This document shows positions 44,687 through 53,648 of a stretch of 64,000 nucleotides of DNA, one piece after another; within the stretch, counting starts at the first letter, position 1; the number at the start of each line of letters is the position of its first letter. Where the stretch lies: positions 1 through 64,000 of the forward strand of contig CALSUJ010000001.1 in assembly GCA_943789505.1 (NCBI GenBank), read 5' to 3'. A program made the position numbers and the translations under genes. The DNA is from an uncultured Flavobacteriales bacterium (GTDB lineage: Bacteria; Bacteroidota; Bacteroidia; Flavobacteriales; BACL11). The notes beneath the pieces are model-generated. The model did no database searches and was not told the DNA's origin. It saw only the letters and a program-made list of their open reading frames with translations.

Positions 44687-45724
44687 TTAGTTGTATCCAT
44701 TTTCTTTTAATCGATATCTTAGGTTGTTTCTAATGTTTATCCAATATAAATTATAATCTGCTATATGGTAATTTTTCATTTTGTAAAAACGAGCAAAGGG
44801 AATCTTTATTGGTTTAATCCAAACCACTCCATTTTTCGTATATGCTTCTATTGAATTTGGATAATATATTTTATGATTCTTAAAAAGAATACCTAGATGT
44901 TCTTCCTTTTTTGAAAGTAAATTATCAGTTTGCCAACTAATAGGATTTACACATGAAATACTGTCAGAAACTTCCCAGTCTTTTGGGAAATACCCTTCTG
45001 CTAATGTTCGCCAAGAAAGAAAGCAATTCAATTGATTAGGCGAGCTGCAGGGGGGTAAGTCTTTATGGAACTGTTTGATTGGCATTCCTGGTAGGTAACT
45101 AATAAGTAGTCTATTTCTCATACTGTCATTTTCAAGAATTATTTCTTTCAATAATCTTTCTGTATGATTAGTGCCTTGACTATGTCCAGCAATTATAAAT
45201 TTATTTCCCTTATTAAATTTTTCCCAATAATACATAAATGAATTTTTCACATCTAAATAGGCAACTTCAAAGGCCTGTAATCCATTTTCTAAATCGTAAT
45301 AAGATTGAATATGCATCTGCCTATAATGTGGAGCATAAATATTTGCAATGCCTAAGTAAACACTTGCTTGATTGTTTATAGCTGCATCTCCAATTTCCTT
45401 ATTTAGCTTCTTGTCGTTTATGTCTGCATTCCATGTATTTCCTTTAAAATAAAGAGTAGGATGTACAAAAAATACATCTATTATAGGTTCAGAGTTGTAT
45501 GTAGAATCTATATAATTTTTTGGAAGACTTGCGTAATGATTTTCTTTTTCAGGATGCTCTACCCAATATTTCAGATTAGTATAGTTTGGTGTATCTCCTG
45601 ATAAATTTATATCAAAATTATGCTCTGGAGTATCCTGCTTTTCAGGAATAAGTCTGTAAGTTTTACAAGCAGTAACATTTATTAGTAAGAAGATAAAAAG
45701 CAGATTTCTAATTAAGTATCTCAT
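44687..45724 (-). CDS. DUF3089 alpha/beta-hydrolase-like lipoprotein
   Basis: A 345-residue protein with a lipoprotein-type signal (LLINVTAC, lipidation Cys at about residue 20). Family marks include DVFFVHPTLYF, NQASVYLGIANIYAPHYRQ and the nucleophile elbow AGHSQGT near residue 180. The DUF3089 family has an alpha/beta hydrolase fold and no settled substrate. It starts 12 bp downstream of secA's stop on the same strand and may be part of that transcript. The 168 bp between it and the M1 gene hold nothing recognised. Confidence 0.82.
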   Translation of the reverse strand: MRYLIRNLLFIFLLINVTACKTYRLIPEKQDTPEHNFDINLSGDTPNYTNLKYWVEHPEKENHYASLPKNYIDSTYNSEPIIDVFFVHPTLYFKGNTWNADINDKKLNKEIGDAAINNQASVYLGIANIYAPHYRQMHIQSYYDLENGLQAFEVAYLDVKNSFMYYWEKFNKGNKFIIAGHSQGTNHTERLLKEIILENDSMRNRLLISYLPGMPIKQFHKDLPPCSSPNQLNCFLSWRTLAEGYFPKDWEVSDSISCVNPISWQTDNLLSKKEEHLGILFKNHKIYYPNSIEAYTKNGVVWIKPIKIPFARFYKMKNYHIADYNLYWINIRNNLRYRLKENGYN

Positions 45725-45736
45725 CTTTCTTACTTT

Positions 45737-48700
45737 TTATTTTCCATGACATTTCTTGAATTTCTTCCCACTTCCACATGGACAAGGAGCATTACGCTCT
45801 ACTTTTTCTTCAGCTCTTATCGGTTGTGCTTTTGGCTTTGGTTTTCCTGCTTGCTGAGGCGTGTTTCCAGAATTTTCTGGTCGGCTTGTTTGATGATTTT
45901 CAGCCCTGTGCCTATCCTCTTGCACTGCTGATTGTGTAGGTAAGCCAGCCTTAATTAAGAAAGAAACAATATCCTTATTTACTTTGTTAATTAATGCTTT
46001 AAACAAATTGAAAGATTCAAATTTGTAAATTAAAAGTGGATCTTTCTGCTCATAACTTGCAGTTTGTACCGCTTGTTTCAAATCATCCATTTCGCGTAAA
46101 TGCTCTTTCCAAATATCGTCAATAATTGCAAGAGTTACACTTTTTTCAATAGCTTCTGCAATGTTTCCCCCTTCCGAATCGTGTGCTTCTTTCAGGTTAG
46201 TTACTACTTGTAAAGTTTTTAAACCATCAGTAAACGGAATAACAATATTTTCATAGGTTGCTGATTGATTCTCGAAAACATCTTTAATAACTGGGTAGGC
46301 CTGGCTTGCTATAGCTGATGATTTTGCTTGGTAGCTTTTATAGCAGTTTTCATATACTTTCTCTGTTAAAACTTCTACTGAGTTATCCTTAAACTCTTCT
46401 TCGCTTACAGGAGATTCTGTAGCTAACAAACGAATCAATTCAAGTTTAAAGTTTTCATATTCTTTATTTGCTTGTAATTCCTCCACTATGTTTTCGCAAG
46501 TGTCATATATCATATTTGCAACATCTAATGACAAACGATCACCATGCAAGGCATGTTTTCTCTTTTTGTAAATCACCTCTCTTTGTTGGTTCATTACATC
46601 ATCATATTCTAGCAATCTTTTTCTAACTCCAAAATTGTTTTCCTCTACTTTCTTTTGGGCACGCTCTATGGACTTACTTACCATAGAATGTTGAATAACT
46701 TCTCCTTCTTCAAGTCCCATTCTGTCCATTAGTTTGGCAATTCTTTCTGAACCAAACAGTCGCATTAATTTATCTTCAAGCGAAACATAAAATTGAGATG
46801 AACCAGGATCACCTTGTCTTCCTGCACGACCTCTTAACTGCCTGTCTACCCTTCTTGAATCATGTCTTTCAGTTCCAATTATTGCTAATCCTCCAGCTGT
46901 TTTTACTTCTGCTGCAAGCTTAATATCTGTCCCCCTTCCTGCCATATTGGTTGCGATAGTTACTCCTCCAGCTTTACCTGCTTCCGCAACAATATCCGCT
47001 TCTCTTTGGTGCATCTTTGCATTTAGGACATTATGTTTCACACCTCTTTTCCTAAGGATAGTACTCAGTAATTCTGAAATTTCAACTGATGTTGTTCCAA
47101 CTAATATAGGCCTTCCTAGGTCAGTTAGTTTTACGATATCTTCAATTACAGCATTGTATTTTTCTCGGTTTGTTTTAAATACTAAATCATCTTTATCATC
47201 CCTTTGTAAAGGACGATTTGTTGGAATTGCAACTACATCTAGTTTATATATCTCCCAGAATTCCCCTGCTTCAGTTTCTGCTGTACCTGTCATTCCAGCA
47301 ATCTTGTTGTACATCCTGAAATAATTCTGTAAAGTTACGGTAGCATAAGTTTGAGTAGCTGCTTCAATCTTTACATTCTCCTTTGCCTCAATAGCCTGGT
47401 GTAATCCATCAGAATATCTCCTTCCATCCATGATACGACCCGTCTGTTCATCAACAATTTTTACCTTGTTATCCATCACTACATATTCTATATCTTTTTC
47501 AAAAAGAGTATAGGCCTTTAGGAGTTGGTTAATGGTATGTATGCGTTCGCTTTTAATCCCAAAGTCGCGTAATAATATATCTTTTTCGCTTGCTTTATCG
47601 CTATCTTTTTTTTCTGATTTTTCAATAATAGCAATTTCAGCCCCAACATCAGGGAGTATAAAAAAGTCCTTGTCTTCAGTGGAACTTGTCATCAATTCCA
47701 ACCCTTTTTCAGTCAATTCTATGGAATTTGATTTCTCATCTATCACAAAATAAAGTTCTTCATCTACTAGATGCATTTCCTTATTTTGGTCTTGCATGTA
47801 GTAGTTTTCCGTCTTCTGTAATTGGATTTTCACACCATCCTCACTTAAGTATTTAATTAGTGCTTTGTTTCTAGGCAATCCTCTAAAAACTCTCAATAAA
47901 TTAAATCCTCCATCTTTGTTATTTCCCTCAGTTATTAGTTTTTTAGCATCAGCTAATATGGTGGTTACATATTTTCTTTGTGCAGCAACTAATTGGTCAA
48001 CTTTATGTTTAAACTCATTATATTCGTGTTTATCTCCCTGTGGTGTTGGTCCTGAAATAATTAATGGTGTACGTGCGTCATCAATTAATACCGAATCCAC
48101 CTCATCAACAATAGAATAATGGAGTTTTCTTTGTACTAAATCTCCTGACCTTTTTGCCATATTATCCCTTAGATAATCAAATCCAAACTCATTATTAGTT
48201 CCATAAGTAATGTCAGCTAAATATGCTTTTCTTCTTTCATTTGAATTGGGTTGATGATTATCAATACAATCAATACTTAATCCATGAAATTGGAATAAAG
48301 GCCCCATCCACTGAGCATCCCTTTTAGCTAAGTAATTATTCACAGTAACTAAGTGAACCCCTAGTCCTGTTAAGGCATTTAGGTAAATAGGTAGGGTTGC
48401 GGATAGCGTTTTACCCTCTCCAGTTTGCATCTCAGCAATTTTCCCTTCGTGTAATACCACACCTCCAATTAACTGAACATCATAGTGAATCATATCCCAA
48501 ACAATTTCTGTTCCAGCAGCATCCCATGATGCTTTATAGGATGCATTCTCAGCTGTTATGCTTACAAAATCTTTTGTGGCAGCTAGTTCTTTATCGTTTT
48601 GTGTTGCGGTAACGATTACTTCATCATTTTCAGCAAATCGTTTTGCAGTTTCTTTCACTACAGCAAAGGCTTGTGGCAAAATAAGGTTTAATACTTCTTC

Positions 48701-49006
48701 TGTTTTGGTGATGATTAATTCTTCAAGGGAGTCAATCTTTTTGTACAAACCTTCTTTCTCATCAGTTGGTGTTGTTGCCAGATTTGCTTCTTTCTTTAAT
48801 TCTTCTATTTCTTGTTTTTCATTACTAGTAAAATCAGTAATTTGGTTTTTAAAATCGCTAGTTTTTTCTCTTAAATCATCATTTGTTAAAGTGCTTAATT
48901 TACTAAACTCGAAATTAATTTTTTCGATAATAGGCGTAATTTCTTTTACGTCCTTATCGTATTTGTTGCCAAATAATTTGCTGATAATATTTAATAATCC
49001 TGCCAT
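45737..49006 (-). CDS. secA: Preprotein translocase subunit SecA
   Basis: A 1089-residue motor ATPase that drives proteins through SecYEG. Walker A QTGEGKT and the DEVDSVLIDDARTPLI block are present, as are GTDI and the RQLRGRAGRQGDPG motif VI region. The C-terminal zinc site CPCGSGKKFKKCHG binds SecB or ribosomes. It is longer than the roughly 900 residues of E. coli SecA, with insertions in the nucleotide-binding and preprotein regions, as is usual in Bacteroidota. A TACATTTG box lies 24 nt upstream. Confidence 0.97.
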   Translation of the reverse strand: MAGLLNIISKLFGNKYDKDVKEITPIIEKINFEFSKLSTLTNDDLREKTSDFKNQITDFTSNEKQEIEELKKEANLATTPTDEKEGLYKKIDSLEELIITKTEEVLNLILPQAFAVVKETAKRFAENDEVIVTATQNDKELAATKDFVSITAENASYKASWDAAGTEIVWDMIHYDVQLIGGVVLHEGKIAEMQTGEGKTLSATLPIYLNALTGLGVHLVTVNNYLAKRDAQWMGPLFQFHGLSIDCIDNHQPNSNERRKAYLADITYGTNNEFGFDYLRDNMAKRSGDLVQRKLHYSIVDEVDSVLIDDARTPLIISGPTPQGDKHEYNEFKHKVDQLVAAQRKYVTTILADAKKLITEGNNKDGGFNLLRVFRGLPRNKALIKYLSEDGVKIQLQKTENYYMQDQNKEMHLVDEELYFVIDEKSNSIELTEKGLELMTSSTEDKDFFILPDVGAEIAIIEKSEKKDSDKASEKDILLRDFGIKSERIHTINQLLKAYTLFEKDIEYVVMDNKVKIVDEQTGRIMDGRRYSDGLHQAIEAKENVKIEAATQTYATVTLQNYFRMYNKIAGMTGTAETEAGEFWEIYKLDVVAIPTNRPLQRDDKDDLVFKTNREKYNAVIEDIVKLTDLGRPILVGTTSVEISELLSTILRKRGVKHNVLNAKMHQREADIVAEAGKAGGVTIATNMAGRGTDIKLAAEVKTAGGLAIIGTERHDSRRVDRQLRGRAGRQGDPGSSQFYVSLEDKLMRLFGSERIAKLMDRMGLEEGEVIQHSMVSKSIERAQKKVEENNFGVRKRLLEYDDVMNQQREVIYKKRKHALHGDRLSLDVANMIYDTCENIVEELQANKEYENFKLELIRLLATESPVSEEEFKDNSVEVLTEKVYENCYKSYQAKSSAIASQAYPVIKDVFENQSATYENIVIPFTDGLKTLQVVTNLKEAHDSEGGNIAEAIEKSVTLAIIDDIWKEHLREMDDLKQAVQTASYEQKDPLLIYKFESFNLFKALINKVNKDIVSFLIKAGLPTQSAVQEDRHRAENHQTSRPENSGNTPQQAGKPKPKAQPIRAEEKVERNAPCPCGSGKKFKKCHGK

Positions 49007-49029
49007 GTATTCTAATTGTATAAGGGAAA

Positions 49030-49037
49030 CAAATGTA
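49030..49037 (-). promoter_or_regulatory. -7 box of secA promoter
   Basis: Minus-strand TACATTTG matches TAnnTTTG, 23 nt before the secA ATG. Confidence 0.6.
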
Positions 49038-49062
49038 CTTTTATTACAAGAGTATACAAAAT

Positions 49063-49089
49063 AAAAAAAGGCTGAAATTCAGCCTTTTT
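49063..49089 (-). terminator. Intrinsic terminator after DUF2795 gene
   Basis: Stem AAAAAGGCTG / CAGCCTTTTT with loop AAATT and A/T tracts on both sides, directly downstream of the gene at 49092. Confidence 0.88.
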
Positions 49090-49091
49090 AT

Positions 49092-49319
49092 TTAATACTC
49101 ATCTTCATTGAAAAAGAAGTCGTCCTTTGTAGGGTAATCCGGCCAAATGTCTTCAATAGTATCCCATTGCATACCTGGTTCTTCCTCCACCAGTTCTTGC
49201 AAATTTTCAACTACTTCCATTGGTGCTCCTGAACGGATTGCAAAATCAACCAACTCATCCTTTGTTGCTGGCCAAGGTGCATCTTCTAATTTTGATGCTA
49301 ATTCTAAAGTCCAATACAT
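49092..49319 (-). CDS. DUF2795 family small protein
   Basis: A 75-residue acidic protein (MYWTLELASKLEDAPWPATK) matching the DUF2795 pattern: a short helical domain with SGAPMEVVENLQEL and the tail WDTIEDIWPDYP. It is common and well conserved in Bacteroidota, with no known function. It has its own promoter and terminator, so it is monocistronic. Confidence 0.85.
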   Translation of the reverse strand: MYWTLELASKLEDAPWPATKDELVDFAIRSGAPMEVVENLQELVEEEPGMQWDTIEDIWPDYPTKDDFFFNEDEY

Positions 49320-49342
49320 TTTTAATTTGTTTTAATGTTTTG

Positions 49343-49350
49343 CAAAAATA
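49343..49350 (-). promoter_or_regulatory. -7 box of DUF2795 gene
   Basis: Minus-strand TATTTTTG, 23 nt before the ATG at 49319. Confidence 0.6.
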
Positions 49351-49379
49351 TATTTTTTATTGAATTGAAGGTGAATTTA

Positions 49380-49925
49380 TTAATCTTTTTGCCACTCAAT
49401 TTCTTGTGCATTATTTTCTTTCAGAATAGCGCGTGCTAATACAAATAAATAATCTGATAACCTGTTGAGGTATTGTATGTGTAAAGGATCAATTTCTTGA
49501 TGCTGCCCTAGAGCAACTAAATTTCGTTCAGCACGCCTACATATCGTGCGTGCAATATGACATATTGAGGCAGAAGGATGTCCTGAAGGTAGAATAAAAT
49601 TCTTTAACATAGGCAATGATTCTTCCATTGTATCAATTGCTTTTTCCATCATTTCAATATTTTCGGACTTTACGTTAGGTAATTTTATACTATCTTTTTT
49701 TCCATCAAAGGAAATAATAGAGCCTAAATTAAAAAGCTGATTTTGAATGTTAAATAGGATATCCTTATGAAAAGTTTTGATGTCTTGGTCATAAATATTT
49801 CCAATAAATGCATTTAACTCGTCAATTGTTCCATAACATTCTAGCTTAATATGGTTTTTATTGACCATACTTCCTCCCAATAATTGAGTTTTTCCTTTAT
49901 CTCCTTTTTTAGTATAAATTTTCAT
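49380..49925 (-). CDS. Corrinoid adenosyltransferase, PduO type
   Basis: A 181-residue protein of the PduO-type ATP:cob(I)alamin adenosyltransferase family. The ATP-binding opening KIYTKKGDKGKTQLLGG, the GTIDELNAFIG block near residue 33 and the RRAERNLVAL helix near 135 are all present. It makes adenosylcobalamin, the cofactor of methylmalonyl-CoA mutase, consistent with mce at 7756. It follows a methyltransferase gene by 6 bp on the same strand. Confidence 0.93.
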   Translation of the reverse strand: MKIYTKKGDKGKTQLLGGSMVNKNHIKLECYGTIDELNAFIGNIYDQDIKTFHKDILFNIQNQLFNLGSIISFDGKKDSIKLPNVKSENIEMMEKAIDTMEESLPMLKNFILPSGHPSASICHIARTICRRAERNLVALGQHQEIDPLHIQYLNRLSDYLFVLARAILKENNAQEIEWQKD

Positions 49926-49931
49926 AATAAT

Positions 49932-50717
49932 TTAAAAGCGAATTGTAAAATCTTCTTTACTTAATTCTGATTTAACAAACACAATTCCCACAAAAAACAA
50001 ATCAATTGTTAAAGTAGTACGAGTGTTTGACTTAATATAGTTCCATGCATTTTCCATGCCATCAGACCAATGGATGTCATCAAAAATAAAAATAGTATTG
50101 TTATTCGCATATTTCAAGCACTCTTCAAAATAAGCAATGGTTGGTTTTTCTTGATGATTGCCATCAATAAAAGCTAAATCAACAGTTTCAATTTCTTTTA
50201 GTTTTTCTGAAAGAGTCAAATTGAAATCGCCTAAAGTAATGGAGGTATTTGTTATGTTTTGCTTGTCAAAATTTTCTTGTGCAATTTTTGCTGTTTCTGG
50301 GCAGCCTTCAAATGTAAATACGTGTGCATTAGCATCTGCCTTTGCTAAGTAAGAAGTGCTTATTCCTAATGAAGTACCTAGTTCAAGGATGTTTTTGGGT
50401 TTGTAAAATTGAATAATTCGGTAGAGTAATTTTCCAAATTTTGCATTTTTAGCTGAATTTTTAGCAACATCTTTTACTTTTCTTGTTTTGGAATTATTAA
50501 TGGTGCTTCCTGCTCCAAAATCAGTAATTTTAATTATTCTTTCTTGTGTACATAACTCTTTTCTTAGCGCTTCAATATTTTTGCAAGAGTTGTCATCCGT
50601 TGTTTTGTCAATTACTTGTGTAATTAGCTCGTAAAGGAAGGGTGCTTGTGCGGAATGTTTACTTCTAGCTCTGAAAAGATACTTTATGTATCTAAAAATT
50701 AATTGCAATGATTTCAT
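49932..50717 (-). CDS. Class I SAM-dependent O-methyltransferase-like protein
   Basis: Start set at the ATG at 50717 (261 residues, MKSLQLIFRYIKYLF), since the upstream 13 residues overlap the DksA-like gene. The SAM motif ILELGTSLGISTSYLA near residue 105 and the acidic loop FEGCP follow, then FIDGNHQEKPT near 180 and FDDIHWSDGM near 212, the pattern of cation-dependent small-molecule O-methyltransferases (Methyltransf_24). The amphipathic N-terminus may touch the membrane. The substrate is unknown. Confidence 0.82.
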   Translation of the reverse strand: MKSLQLIFRYIKYLFRARSKHSAQAPFLYELITQVIDKTTDDNSCKNIEALRKELCTQERIIKITDFGAGSTINNSKTRKVKDVAKNSAKNAKFGKLLYRIIQFYKPKNILELGTSLGISTSYLAKADANAHVFTFEGCPETAKIAQENFDKQNITNTSITLGDFNLTLSEKLKEIETVDLAFIDGNHQEKPTIAYFEECLKYANNNTIFIFDDIHWSDGMENAWNYIKSNTRTTLTIDLFFVGIVFVKSELSKEDFTIRF

Positions 50718-50734
50718 GGGTTCAAAAGTACATT

Positions 50735-51067
50735 TTATTGCGCACAATTCACACAAAATTTACTGTGCGGACGAATCATTAATCTTCCCAAAGGAATGTG
50801 TTTTTTGCATTTGATACAAGAGCCAAAATCAGCATCAGTAATTTTGGTTTGCATGACTTTTAGTTGCTGCATTTTATTCTTTGCTTGCCTTAGAGCTGCT
50901 TCAACAACACTTTTGTTATTTATTGCATCCATTCGTGAAATCCTGCCAATTGCGTTTTCAGGAGCAATGGGTTTGCAAAGTTCAGTATACTCAGTTATTT
51001 TGTGCTGAGTAACTTCTATTTCATTCAATAGTTTTTGTTGTACCGCTTTTAGTTGTCCTTTATCCAT
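50735..51067 (-). CDS. DksA/TraR family zinc-finger protein
   Basis: A 110-residue protein with a long helical hairpin (1-75) and a four-cysteine zinc finger at the end (CIKCKKHIPLGRLMIRPHS, then CVNC). DksA/TraR proteins enter the secondary channel of RNA polymerase, often with ppGpp, or act as DksA-like variants. The coiled-coil tip lacks the classic DxxDxA motif, so a canonical DksA role is uncertain. The start codon is 5 nt from a TACTTTTG box, so the message is predicted leaderless; the promoter is back to back with that of hldD. Confidence 0.82.
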   Translation of the reverse strand: MDKGQLKAVQQKLLNEIEVTQHKITEYTELCKPIAPENAIGRISRMDAINNKSVVEAALRQAKNKMQQLKVMQTKITDADFGSCIKCKKHIPLGRLMIRPHSKFCVNCAQ

Positions 51068-51072
51068 CCGTA

Positions 51073-51080
51073 CAAAAGTA
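51073..51080 (-). promoter_or_regulatory. -7 box of DksA-like gene (leaderless)
   Basis: Minus-strand TACTTTTG ends 5 nt before the ATG at 51067. Confidence 0.65.
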
Positions 51081-51092
51081 TGGTTTTTTATG

Positions 51093-51100
51093 TACTTTTG
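51093..51100 (+). promoter_or_regulatory. -7 box of hldD (leaderless)
   Basis: TACTTTTG ends 4 nt before the ATG at 51105 and mirrors the divergent box at 51073-51080. Confidence 0.65.
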
Positions 51101-51104
51101 TCAT

Positions 51105-52070
51105 ATGATAATTGTTACAGGTGCAGCAGGATTTATTGGGTCATGTTTGGTGAGTAAACTAAATGATTTAGGGCAAACTAATTTGGTGTTAGTAGATGAT
51201 TTTTCCAATTCAGAGAAAAATAAAAATTTAGCAGGAAAGCAATTTTCAGCACAAGTGGAAAGAAATATTTTTGTTGATTGGTTAAAGGAAAATGCTAGTA
51301 TTATTTCTGAAGTTTATCATATTGGTGCACGTACTGATACTACAGAATTTGATGTTACCATATTTGATGAGTTGAATCTTAATTATTCGAAGGATTTATG
51401 GAGAGTTTGTGCGGAATATAAAATTCCTTTTGTTTATGCTTCATCAGCAGCTACTTACGGTATGGGAGAGTTTGGTTTTATCGATAGTCATGAAGTAGTT
51501 GAAAAACTGGTTCCCTTAAATCCTTATGGCGATTCAAAAAATAATTTTGACAAATGGGCTTTGAAACAAGAAGCGCAGCCGCCATTTTGGGCAGGATTTA
51601 AATTCTTTAATGTTTATGGACCTAATGAGTTTCATAAAAGCAGAATGGCCTCAGTTATTTTTCATGCGGTAAAACAAATTAATGAAACTGGTGGTATGAA
51701 ATTATTTCGGTCACATAATCCTGAATATAAAGATGGGGAGCAGTTGCGTGATTTTGTATATGTGAAGGATGTGGTAGAAGTACTTACATTTATGATGCGT
51801 GAAAAGAAGGAAAATGGCCTGTATAATTTAGGAAGCGGTAAAGCAAGATCGTTTAAGGATTTGGTGAATGCTACTTTTAAGGCTTTAGGCAAAGAGAGTG
51901 CAATTTCTTATATTGATACTCCTGAAGATATTCGGGATAAATACCAATATTTCACCCAAGCAAACATGAAAAAATTAATATTGGCTGGGTATAGCAATTC
52001 GTTTACTGATTTGGAATCAGGAGTGAAAGATTATGTTCAGCATTACTTGATAGATAAAAGCTATTACTAA
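51105..52070 (+). CDS. hldD: ADP-L-glycero-D-manno-heptose 6-epimerase
   Basis: Start at the ATG at 51105 (321 residues, MIIVTGAAGFIGS), because the five residues before it would lie in the promoter. An extended SDR epimerase: NAD-binding GAAGFIG, the YHIGARTDTTE block, catalytic YGDSKN (Tyr-xxx-Lys) near residue 140 and FNVYGPNEFHK. It performs the last step of ADP-heptose synthesis for the lipopolysaccharide inner core. No other hld genes are nearby. The 3' end overlaps the MerR gene by 4 bp. Confidence 0.92.
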   Translation: MIIVTGAAGFIGSCLVSKLNDLGQTNLVLVDDFSNSEKNKNLAGKQFSAQVERNIFVDWLKENASIISEVYHIGARTDTTEFDVTIFDELNLNYSKDLWRVCAEYKIPFVYASSAATYGMGEFGFIDSHEVVEKLVPLNPYGDSKNNFDKWALKQEAQPPFWAGFKFFNVYGPNEFHKSRMASVIFHAVKQINETGGMKLFRSHNPEYKDGEQLRDFVYVKDVVEVLTFMMREKKENGLYNLGSGKARSFKDLVNATFKALGKESAISYIDTPEDIRDKYQYFTQANMKKLILAGYSNSFTDLESGVKDYVQHYLIDKSYY

Positions 52071-52402
52071 AGCTCTTCCCTTAATCGCACTAAAAAACCT
52101 CTAATATCTTTTAGGTGATTAACAATTTTGATATTATCAATCGTATCCCCTTTATTTTCTTTTAATTTTTGTTTAGCTCCTTCTAAAGTAAATCCTCTTT
52201 CTTTTACTAAGTGGTAGATAATGATAAGATTGTCCACATCTTTTTTGGTAAACATGCGGTTGCCTTTGTTGTTCTTTTTAGGTTTTAGAATCTCAAATTC
52301 CTTTTCCCAAAAACGAATTAAGGAGACATTTACGGCAAACATATCGGCTACTTCACCAATTTTGTAGTATAGCTTTTCTGTAGGTTTTCCTTTGTAAGGC
52401 AT
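52067..52402 (-). CDS. MerR family transcriptional regulator
   Basis: A 111-residue protein that is almost only a MerR winged-helix domain: YYKIGEVADMFAVNVSLIRFWEKE at residues 12-35 and RMFTKKDVDNL near 50, then a short helical tail. No Cys-rich effector domain is present, as in many Bacteroidota MerR-like proteins of unknown signal. Its ATG overlaps the stop of the M23 peptidase gene (TAATG), so the two are translationally coupled. Confidence 0.88.
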   Translation of the reverse strand: MPYKGKPTEKLYYKIGEVADMFAVNVSLIRFWEKEFEILKPKKNNKGNRMFTKKDVDNLIIIYHLVKERGFTLEGAKQKLKENKGDTIDNIKIVNHLKDIRGFLVRLREEL

Positions 52403-53373
52403 TAGTCGAATGATTGATTATTCTGAGATGAAATTTCTAACATCTTTTCGTATTCCTCAGCGTTAAGATCATTAAAGTAAAAATTAACAGGATTTATTTT
52501 TCTTCCATCTTTATGTACTTCATAGTGTAGGTGTGGGGCTACTGAGGTACCTGTGCTCCCAACATAGCCTATTACTTCTCCTCTTTTTACTTTTTGTCCT
52601 TTTTTTACAGCATATTTTTCCATATGTGCATACAAAGTTTTGTATCCATAGCCATGATCAATTATTACATGATTTCCGTAACCTCTTCTGCTTCTTCTCA
52701 CTTTTGAAATCTTCCCATCACCGGTAGCATAAATTGGTGTGCCTGTTTTTGCTGAAAAATCCATACCAGTATGTAGTTTTCTGGTTTTATAAATAGGATG
52801 AATACGATATCCATATCCACTAGCCATACGGCTTAGGTTTTTGTTAGATACAGGTTGGATTGCTGGCAATGCGGCTAGCATATCTGATTTATTTTTTGCT
52901 AATTCAATAATATCATCAAAGGATTTTGATTGAATGTATAGCTGTTTTGAAATTTGATCTACCTTTTCGCTTGTATTAATGATAAGGTCGGAATTGTTAA
53001 GTCCTTTTAGGTTTTCATATCGATTTACTCCACCATAACCCGCCTTTCTGATTGATTTTGGGATTGGATCAGCTTCAAATATTACTCTATAAATATTGTC
53101 ATCACGATTTTGGACATCATCTAGCACCAATTCTACTTGCCTTAGTTTGTCATCTACTATTTCGTACTGAGAGGTGAGTGCATCAATCTCTCTGTTTAGT
53201 CTTTTTTCTTTTGGACTATCAAAAAACTGAAAGAAAACAATAACCATTATTAATCCAGTAAAAGCACTCCCAATAAGGAAATAAAATAAACGTTTTAATT
53301 TATTTAATCCACTAAGTTCAATTCGTTTGTAACTTAGTGTTTTAGTATCGTAATAATATTTTACTTTAGCCAT
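52402..53373 (-). CDS. M23 family (LytM/NlpD-like) peptidase, membrane anchored
   Basis: A 323-residue protein: a transmembrane helix (about 30-50), a coiled-coil stretch (55-90), and a C-terminal M23 domain with zinc ligands in KLHTGMDFS near residue 200, LYAHM, and HLHYEV near 285. These enzymes cut peptidoglycan cross-bridges or activate amidases at the periplasmic face. It is cotranscribed with the MerR gene, and alaS starts divergently 100 bp away. Confidence 0.93.
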   Translation of the reverse strand: MAKVKYYYDTKTLSYKRIELSGLNKLKRLFYFLIGSAFTGLIMVIVFFQFFDSPKEKRLNREIDALTSQYEIVDDKLRQVELVLDDVQNRDDNIYRVIFEADPIPKSIRKAGYGGVNRYENLKGLNNSDLIINTSEKVDQISKQLYIQSKSFDDIIELAKNKSDMLAALPAIQPVSNKNLSRMASGYGYRIHPIYKTRKLHTGMDFSAKTGTPIYATGDGKISKVRRSRRGYGNHVIIDHGYGYKTLYAHMEKYAVKKGQKVKRGEVIGYVGSTGTSVAPHLHYEVHKDGRKINPVNFYFNDLNAEEYEKMLEISSQNNQSFD

Positions 53374-53389
53374 GTTAAAATAATTGCGG

Positions 53390-53397
53390 CAAATTTA
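53390..53397 (-). promoter_or_regulatory. -7 box of M23 peptidase gene
   Basis: Minus-strand TAAATTTG, 16 nt before the ATG at 53373. Confidence 0.6.
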
Positions 53398-53476
53398 CGG
53401 ATTTAACATTAGATAATATGTGAAATGCTGCTGATTTCTAACAACTTATTGTGAATTGAAAGAATATAGATTAAAA

Positions 53477-53644
53477 ATGAAAGCCAACACACTCAGAAAG
53501 TTATACTTAGATTTTTTCCAGTCGAAAGAACATAAAATTGTTTCATCAGCACCAATGGTAGTGAAAAATGATCCTACTTTGATGTTTACCAATGCTGGGA
53601 TGAATCAGTTTAAAGATGTTTTTTTAGGAGACTTCAGAATCTAA
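53477..53644 (+). CDS. alaS: Alanyl-tRNA synthetase, N-terminal fragment (frameshifted gene)
   Basis: From the ATG at 53477 ([20 protein letters not shown]), 55 residues match the start of AlaRS, including [20 protein letters not shown] with the ATP-site residues. The frame ends FLGDFRI and a TAA. One extra T at 53633-53634 explains it: without it the text reads [17 protein letters not shown], as in other AlaRS, and joins the frame of the next entry. A TTG at 53456 in this frame is less likely as a start. Confidence 0.9.
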   Translation: MKANTLRKLYLDFFQSKEHKIVSSAPMVVKNDPTLMFTNAGMNQFKDVFLGDFRI

Positions 53645-53648
53645 AAGC

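Noticed and set aside
48558-49064. Plus-strand frame of 168 codons opposite secA
   Set aside because: It is antisense to the conserved N-terminus of SecA; Ser/Phe-rich composition is typical of such shadows.
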